From contig NZ_CP116256.1 of assembly GCF_027947575.1 (NCBI RefSeq), positions 4,650,001 to 4,714,000 of the forward strand: a stretch of 64,000 bases of DNA. Reading direction: 5' to 3'. The notes beneath the pieces were generated by a model. It was not told the DNA's origin, did no database searches, and saw nothing but the letters and a program-made list of their open reading frames with translations. The position numbers and the translations under genes are program-made. Origin of the DNA: Streptomyces rubrogriseus (GTDB lineage Bacteria; Actinomycetota; Actinomycetes; Streptomycetales; Streptomycetaceae). This document shows positions 59,843 through 64,000 of this stretch, one piece after another (position 1 is the first letter of the stretch; every line of letters begins with the position of its first letter).

Positions 59843-61066
59843 ATGCGCGTCCTCCTCGTCGGCGCGGGCGGTGTCGGCACGGCCGTCACCCGGATCGTGG
59901 CCCGCCGGAAGTTCCTGACCCACATGGTCGTGGCCGACTACGACCACTCCCGCGCGCGTGCGGCGGTCGACGCGCTGCCGGGACGGGGTGATCGTTTCAG
60001 TGCCCTTCGCCTCGACGCCTCCGACCAGGCCGCGGTGCGGAAGGCACTGGAGGAACACCGGTGCGACCTCCTGCTGAACGCGACCGATCCGCGGTTCGTG
60101 ATGCCCCTGTTCCGGGCGGCCCTCGCCGCGGGGGTCCACTACGTGGACATGGCCATGTCGCTGTCCGCTCCGCACGCCTCCCGCCCGTACGAGGAGTGCG
60201 GGGTGAAGCTCGGCGACGCGCAGTTCGAACTGGCCGGGCGCTGGGCGGAGTCGGGGCGCACGGCCCTGGTGGGGATGGGGGTGGAGCCAGGTCTGTCCGA
60301 CGTCTTCGCCCGGTACGCCGCGGACGAACTCTTCGACGAGATCGACGAGATCGGCGTCCGCGACGGTGCCGACCTGACCGTGGAGGGCTACGAGTTCGCC
60401 CCCTCCTTCAGCATCTGGACCACGATCGAGGAGTGTCTGAACCCGCCGGTGGTCTATGAGAAGGATCGTGGCTGGTTCACCACCGCCCCCTTCAGCGAAC
60501 CGGAGGTGTTCGACTTTCCCGAGGGGATCGGGCCGGTGGAGTGCGTGAACGTGGAGCACGAGGAGGTGCTGCTGATCCCCCGCTGGCTGGACGCCCGGCG
60601 GGTCACCTTCAAGTACGGCCTCGGCGACGATTTCATCGCCCGGCTCAAGACCCTCCACGAACTGGGGCTGGACTCGACCGCCAGGGTCACCGTGCCGGGC
60701 GAGGACGGACCGGTGCGGGTCTCCCCGCGTGACGTGGTCGCCGCGTGCCTTCCCGACCCCGCGACCCTGGGCGAGAGGATGACCGGGAAGACCTGCGCGG
60801 GCACGTGGGTCAGGGGCACCAAGGGCGGCGAGGCCCGGGAGGTCTACCTGTACCACGTGGTCGACAATCAGTGGTCCATGCGCGAGTACGGGTCGCAGGC
60901 CGTCGTCTGGCAGACGGCCGTCAACCCGGTCGTCGCCCTCGAACTGCTCTCCACCGGGGCCTGGTCCGGCGCAGGTGTCCTCGGTCCCGAGGCGCTGCCC
61001 GCCCGGCCGTTCCTCGACCTGCTCACCGAGTACGGGTCGCCCTGGGGACTGCGCGAACAGGGGTGA
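59843..61066 (+). CDS. Saccharopine dehydrogenase family protein (lysine-type)
   Basis: 407 residues. The N-terminus MRVLLVGAGGVGTAVTRIVARRKFLTHMVVADYD is a Rossmann fold, and the middle block GMGVEPGLSDVFARYAADELFDEI with VEGYEFAPSFSIWTTIEECLNPPVVY is characteristic of the saccharopine dehydrogenase/LYS9-like group. Reaction on an amino-acid imine is expected, but the substrate is not clear. It is unlike the shorter saccharopine-like protein in the metallophore cluster. Divergent from the TetR gene. Confidence 0.88.
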   Translation: MRVLLVGAGGVGTAVTRIVARRKFLTHMVVADYDHSRARAAVDALPGRGDRFSALRLDASDQAAVRKALEEHRCDLLLNATDPRFVMPLFRAALAAGVHYVDMAMSLSAPHASRPYEECGVKLGDAQFELAGRWAESGRTALVGMGVEPGLSDVFARYAADELFDEIDEIGVRDGADLTVEGYEFAPSFSIWTTIEECLNPPVVYEKDRGWFTTAPFSEPEVFDFPEGIGPVECVNVEHEEVLLIPRWLDARRVTFKYGLGDDFIARLKTLHELGLDSTARVTVPGEDGPVRVSPRDVVAACLPDPATLGERMTGKTCAGTWVRGTKGGEAREVYLYHVVDNQWSMREYGSQAVVWQTAVNPVVALELLSTGAWSGAGVLGPEALPARPFLDLLTEYGSPWGLREQG

Positions 61067-61118
61067 GCGGTACCGGTCATGATGCCGAAGCCGGCCGACA
61101 CGTCCCGGGGCAGCACGG

Positions 61119-61388
61119 CTAGGCGCCCAACCGCTCCACCAGGCGGACGGTCACGGTGTCTCCCTCTTCCTTGCCGATGGCCTTGCGCACGTCCGCCCGC
61201 ACGGGCAGCTTGTGCCTGCCGTCGCCCAGGGCCATGAAGGACCCCTGGAAGGGGTGACCGTCGATCGTGCCCCGGACCTTCACCAGGCCGCGGGTGCCGA
61301 AGTACTCGACCGACTCGGGCCAGACCACGTAGGTCCAGCCGCCCTTGTTCGGGCTCTTCAGCAAGGTTGCGGTGAACTGCCTGTCCAT
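61119..61388 (-). CDS. DUF1905 small protein
   Basis: 89 residues. [83 protein letters not shown] is the complete DUF1905 beta-barrel. Function unknown. The ATG at 61388 begins 16 nt after the stop of the VOC remnant; a longer reading is in the same frame but adds nothing conserved. Confidence 0.88.
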   Translation of the reverse strand: MDRQFTATLLKSPNKGGWTYVVWPESVEYFGTRGLVKVRGTIDGHPFQGSFMALGDGRHKLPVRADVRKAIGKEEGDTVTVRLVERLGA

Positions 61389-61404
61389 CGTCGGCACCGC
61401 CTGT

Positions 61405-61590
61405 TCAGGAGGTCTGGACGACAATGAGGTCATTGCCGTCGGGGTCACGTACAGCGATCATGTGCGGCACTCCGGGCCCCGTCCGCAGGATCTCGGCGTC
61501 CACGTCGGCGCCGCGTGCGCGCGGGTCCGCGTGGTCGGCGACGCGAATCCCGAGCGTCGCCACGTGGGTGGCGCGGGTGGCCCTGCTCAT
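61405..61590 (-). pseudogene. VOC (glyoxalase-fold) remnant with internal deletion
   Basis: 61 residues with a normal start (GGAGG upstream of ATG 61590; first strand THVATLGIRVADH) and a normal C-terminal end ([32 protein letters not shown]). The middle, about 50-60 residues that supply the second strand pair and part of the metal site of a typical VOC, is missing; the two ends are joined in frame. It could fold only as a fragment. A genuine small protein is possible but less likely. Confidence 0.65.
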
Positions 61591-61649
61591 GTCTGCCTCC
61601 ACTGCCTCGGCCTTCGTTCACCAGGTAGGACGGAGGCGGGCGGGAAAAC

Positions 61650-62846
61650 TCATCGGTGTCCCGAGGACCGACCGACGTGCCGGTGGTAGACCTTGTTCGC
61701 GATGCGCCAGCCGTCTTCGGCATCCACCAGCAGGAAGACGTCCGTGAACCGGTCCGCGCCGTGCCGCAGTGTCATGGTGGCGGTCGCGACGCTGCCATGG
61801 ACCTCGACGGCGTCGATACTGCGGGTGCGGGTCGCTTCGTCCGCGGCAGGCCGGCCCCGGAAGAGGGCGCAGTACTCGTCCAGGCCCCAGGAGACGAAGG
61901 CGCCGTCCCGGACACCCTCGATGTGGGCGGTGGGCAGGAACGCGTCACGGAAGTGGCCGGGGTCGCCGGTGGCGTGTCCGCGGACGTAGGCGCGGAGCGG
62001 ATCGAGGACGGCGCCCTCCACATCGCCCTCAACCGTCGGCACGGCGGCGACGGCCACGTCGGACGCGGGGTCGGCCGCGGGCCCTGCCAGGGCGTCCGCG
62101 CTCCGCAAGGGCGTGGCCGAGGCATCGGCGAGCAGCGCCATGTCCTTGGCCAGCGCGCCGATGGTGAAATCGGCCGTGTGCGGGGCCCGTTCACCGGTGA
62201 GGAAGGGACGCTTGCGGGCGACGAGCCCGCCGAGCTGACCGAGTTCGAGGACGTCCAGCACCTGAGTACGCGGCAGGCCGAGCGCGTCCCCTTGCCGCAG
62301 TGAGTCGCCCAGCGCCAGGAGGGCTCCGGCAAGGCTGCTGTTGGCGACGAGCTTGAGCGCCGCGGCGGTGCGGGCGTCGTCGACGCGTCGCACGGTGCCC
62401 AGCGTTTCCAGGACCGGTCGGACGCCGTCGAGTGTGTCCTGCTCGGCGGCGGCGAGGATCCGGAGCGTTCCGGCGGCCACGGCCGGGACGGAGCCGATCA
62501 CGGGCGCGTGGACGTAGGACCGGCCGAGGTGCCGCGCGAACCCCGCCGCCTCGGCGGGGGCGACGGTGCTGGTGTTCAGCACGACGGTGCCCGTGCGCAG
62601 CGAGTCCCGGATGTCGCCGAGGACCTGGAGACAGGCGGGTCCGTCGAACAGCGACAGAAGCACCAGGTCCGCCTTCGCCACGGCGGTGCCCGGATCGGGG
62701 GCCACCTCGACGGTGCCCGGGGCGCGGCCGGAGCGGGTCCAGCCGACGACGTCCCGGCCCTGGGCGGTGAGCCGGGCGGCGATCGCTTCTCCCATGCGTC
62801 CCAGGCCGAGAACGGCGATGGTGCACGGCGCGTGTGGTGCGGTCAT
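61650..62846 (-). CDS. 3-hydroxyacid dehydrogenase/imine reductase-like protein fused to NTF2-like (SnoaL) domain
   Basis: 398 residues in two parts. Residues about 1-275 form a 6-phosphogluconate/3-hydroxyisobutyrate dehydrogenase-like NAD(P)H enzyme: IAVLGLGRMGEAIAARL, then VVLNTSTVAPAEAAGF and LKLVANSSLAGALLALGD with the catalytic Lys of LK. Residues about 280-395 are a nuclear-transport-factor-2-like domain (DPLRAYVRGHATGDPGHFRDAFLPTAHIEG ... EDGWRIANKVYHRH). The fusion is unusual. It is divergent from a LysR gene, a likely regulator. Confidence 0.85.
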   Translation of the reverse strand: MTAPHAPCTIAVLGLGRMGEAIAARLTAQGRDVVGWTRSGRAPGTVEVAPDPGTAVAKADLVLLSLFDGPACLQVLGDIRDSLRTGTVVLNTSTVAPAEAAGFARHLGRSYVHAPVIGSVPAVAAGTLRILAAAEQDTLDGVRPVLETLGTVRRVDDARTAAALKLVANSSLAGALLALGDSLRQGDALGLPRTQVLDVLELGQLGGLVARKRPFLTGERAPHTADFTIGALAKDMALLADASATPLRSADALAGPAADPASDVAVAAVPTVEGDVEGAVLDPLRAYVRGHATGDPGHFRDAFLPTAHIEGVRDGAFVSWGLDEYCALFRGRPAADEATRTRSIDAVEVHGSVATATMTLRHGADRFTDVFLLVDAEDGWRIANKVYHRHVGRSSGHR

Positions 62847-62873
62847 GACCGCCACAGTGGTGCACCCGGATGA

Positions 62874-62897
62874 CTGCGACAAGCGCAGGTTTCGCAG
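62874..62897. promoter_or_regulatory. LysR-type inverted repeat
   Basis: CTGCGA, 12 nt, TCGCAG, in the 98-nt gap between the divergent fusion gene (62846) and LysR (62945). Spacing and position fit a LysR recognition site. Confidence 0.55.
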
Positions 62898-62944
62898 GTC
62901 TGCCCTGCGGTTCCCGCATGCCTGGGCGCGTGGATACTGGCGCG

Positions 62945-63847
62945 ATGGATCTCACCGTGTGGCGGACCTTCGTGACCGTGTGCCGTCTCGGGTCGCTGTC
63001 GGCGGCCGCCGACGAGCTGAACCACACCCAGTCGGCGGTTTCCCGCCAGATCGCCGGACTGGAGCGGCAGTTGGGCGTGCCGCTGGTCGAGCGCCATGCG
63101 CGGGGCGTGCGTCCCACGCCGGCCGGAGAGGTGTTCCGCCGGCACGCCCTGACCACGCTCACCGAGGCCGACCGCGCCGTCCGGGCCGCACGGGACGTCC
63201 GCGACGGGGGATCCGGCCGGCCGTTGGCCGTCGGCGCGGTCCCCTCGCTGGCCTCCGGGATCGTCCCGGAAGCGGTCCGCGGCCTGCTGGACAGGGCCGG
63301 ACACCTCCGGTGGAGCCTGGTGCCGGGCCTGACCGGGCAGCTGCACCGGCGTGTGATCGGCGGCGACATCGACCTGGCTCTCGTCACCGACGCACCACCC
63401 GGCCTGCCCCATGCCCCCCAGGTCGAACGGCGGTTCCTGGGACTCGACCGCATGGTCGTCGTCCTGCCCGTCGGCCATCCGCGGGCCGGGGCCGGCCCGG
63501 TGCACATCCGGACGCTGGCCGACGAGACCTGGGCCGAGGACAACGACGGCTCGGCGGCGCTCCTGCGCCGGCACGCCGCCCGAGCCGGAGTAGGTGTCCG
63601 CATCGACCTCGGTGCGGCCGACCTGCCCGGCAAGCTCGCTCTGGTCGCCACCGGTCACGCCGTCGCGCTGGTGCCCGGGGTGCTGAGGCGTGCGTTGCGG
63701 GCCGACGTCACCACGGTGGGCCTCGTCGACGCTCCGACGCGCGGCGTCTACACGATCACCCCGTACCGCGACCCCCACCCTTGTGCGGCCCTTCTCCACG
63801 ACGAGCTGACCACTGCGTTCGCCGCCAGGGAGAGTGCCGGGGCGTAA
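62945..63847 (+). CDS. LysR-family regulator
   Basis: 300 residues. Helix-turn-helix at the N-terminus: VWRTFVTVCRLGSLSAAADELNHTQSAVSRQIAGLERQLGVPLVER (about 5-50). The C-terminal co-inducer domain includes LAVGAVPSLASGIVPEAVRGLL and MVVVLPVGHPRAG. It is divergent from the dehydrogenase-NTF2 fusion gene, the classic arrangement for regulator and target. ATG at 62945. Confidence 0.92.
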   Translation: MDLTVWRTFVTVCRLGSLSAAADELNHTQSAVSRQIAGLERQLGVPLVERHARGVRPTPAGEVFRRHALTTLTEADRAVRAARDVRDGGSGRPLAVGAVPSLASGIVPEAVRGLLDRAGHLRWSLVPGLTGQLHRRVIGGDIDLALVTDAPPGLPHAPQVERRFLGLDRMVVVLPVGHPRAGAGPVHIRTLADETWAEDNDGSAALLRRHAARAGVGVRIDLGAADLPGKLALVATGHAVALVPGVLRRALRADVTTVGLVDAPTRGVYTITPYRDPHPCAALLHDELTTAFAARESAGA

Positions 63848-63893
63848 CAAGCGCTGAGAAGACAGGGGCGTTGGCCCGGTCACCGAGACGGCG

Positions 63894-64000
63894 TCAGCGA
63901 GTGGCCAGCCGCTCGAGCAGGACGGCACTCTCCGCCAGCAACGCCCGCTCCCTGTCCGTGAGTTCGTCCTCGATGGCCTGCGCGAGCCAGCCCACCCGGC
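63894..64000 (-). CDS. MarR-family regulator, C-terminal end only
   Basis: The last 35 codons of a gene that continues past the right edge. They end with AIEDELTDRERALLAESAVLLERLATR, the usual C-terminal helix of MarR proteins (LT..ER..L..A..LLERL). Nothing more can be said about start or target. Confidence 0.6.
   Translation of the reverse strand, partial: RVGWLAQAIEDELTDRERALLAESAVLLERLATR

Overview
The window is high-GC actinobacterial DNA and almost certainly comes from a Streptomyces close to S. coelicolor/S. lividans. It carries an ORF matching KcsA in length (160 aa) and with the filter at the same residues (75-79). Operons are densely packed with GTGA/ATGA stop-start overlaps. An NRPS cluster has the gene content and order I remember for the coelibactin locus of S. 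coelicolor. No tRNA, rRNA, CRISPR array, insertion sequence or phage gene was seen.

Region 1 (1-27.3 kb) is a metallophore cluster of the pyochelin/yersiniabactin/coelibactin type. A leftward operon, almost entirely translationally coupled, encodes two NRPSs (T-Cy-A-T-Cy-A-T, then docking-Cy-A[MT]-T-TE), a saccharopine-dehydrogenase-like reductase, a fused thiazolinyl imine reductase-methyltransferase, a P450, a type II thioesterase, a second methyltransferase and an exporter-fold ABC transporter cut by the window edge. Divergently lies a salicylate-AMP ligase. A 23-bp palindrome of Zur/Fur type sits between them. Beyond a terminator hairpin, a second leftward operon encodes a ferredoxin (probable P450 partner), a lipoprotein solute-binding protein, two permeases and a double ATPase of the oligopeptide/nickel family. 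A weaker Zur-like box precedes its ferredoxin. Together these should make, recapture and regulate a salicyl-thiazoline metal chelator. No salicylate synthase gene is in view.

Region 2 (27.3-32.7 kb) holds a lipoprotein-cupredoxin-membrane protein group, then a phenolic-lipid-type cluster: type III PKS, isoprenylcysteine-methyltransferase-like enzyme and FAD monooxygenase (srsABC-like), with a divergent UbiA prenyltransferase.

Region 3 (32.7-38.8 kb) is a pterin operon: GTP cyclohydrolase I, a ferredoxin-reductase-like flavoprotein, a FolP2-type dihydropteroate synthase homologue and a RibD-like reductase, all coupled. It is divergent from a COG2345/SufR-like regulator, with a perfect 17-bp palindrome between. 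An HD-domain protein and a quinone oxidoreductase follow.

Region 4 (38.9-64 kb) is accessory chromosome: a DUF2945-DUF488-alkyltransferase-like trio, a solitary MazF-like protein, a drug efflux MFS protein, kcsA, a sortase-anchored hydrolase, a flavin monooxygenase, a MarR-oxidoreductase pair, a lysyl-oxidase-like (HyaS-like) secreted protein, aldo/keto reductases, regulators with divergent targets, a two-component system, a calcium-binding EF-hand protein and a dehydrogenase fused to an NTF2-like domain. A MarR-type gene enters at the right edge.
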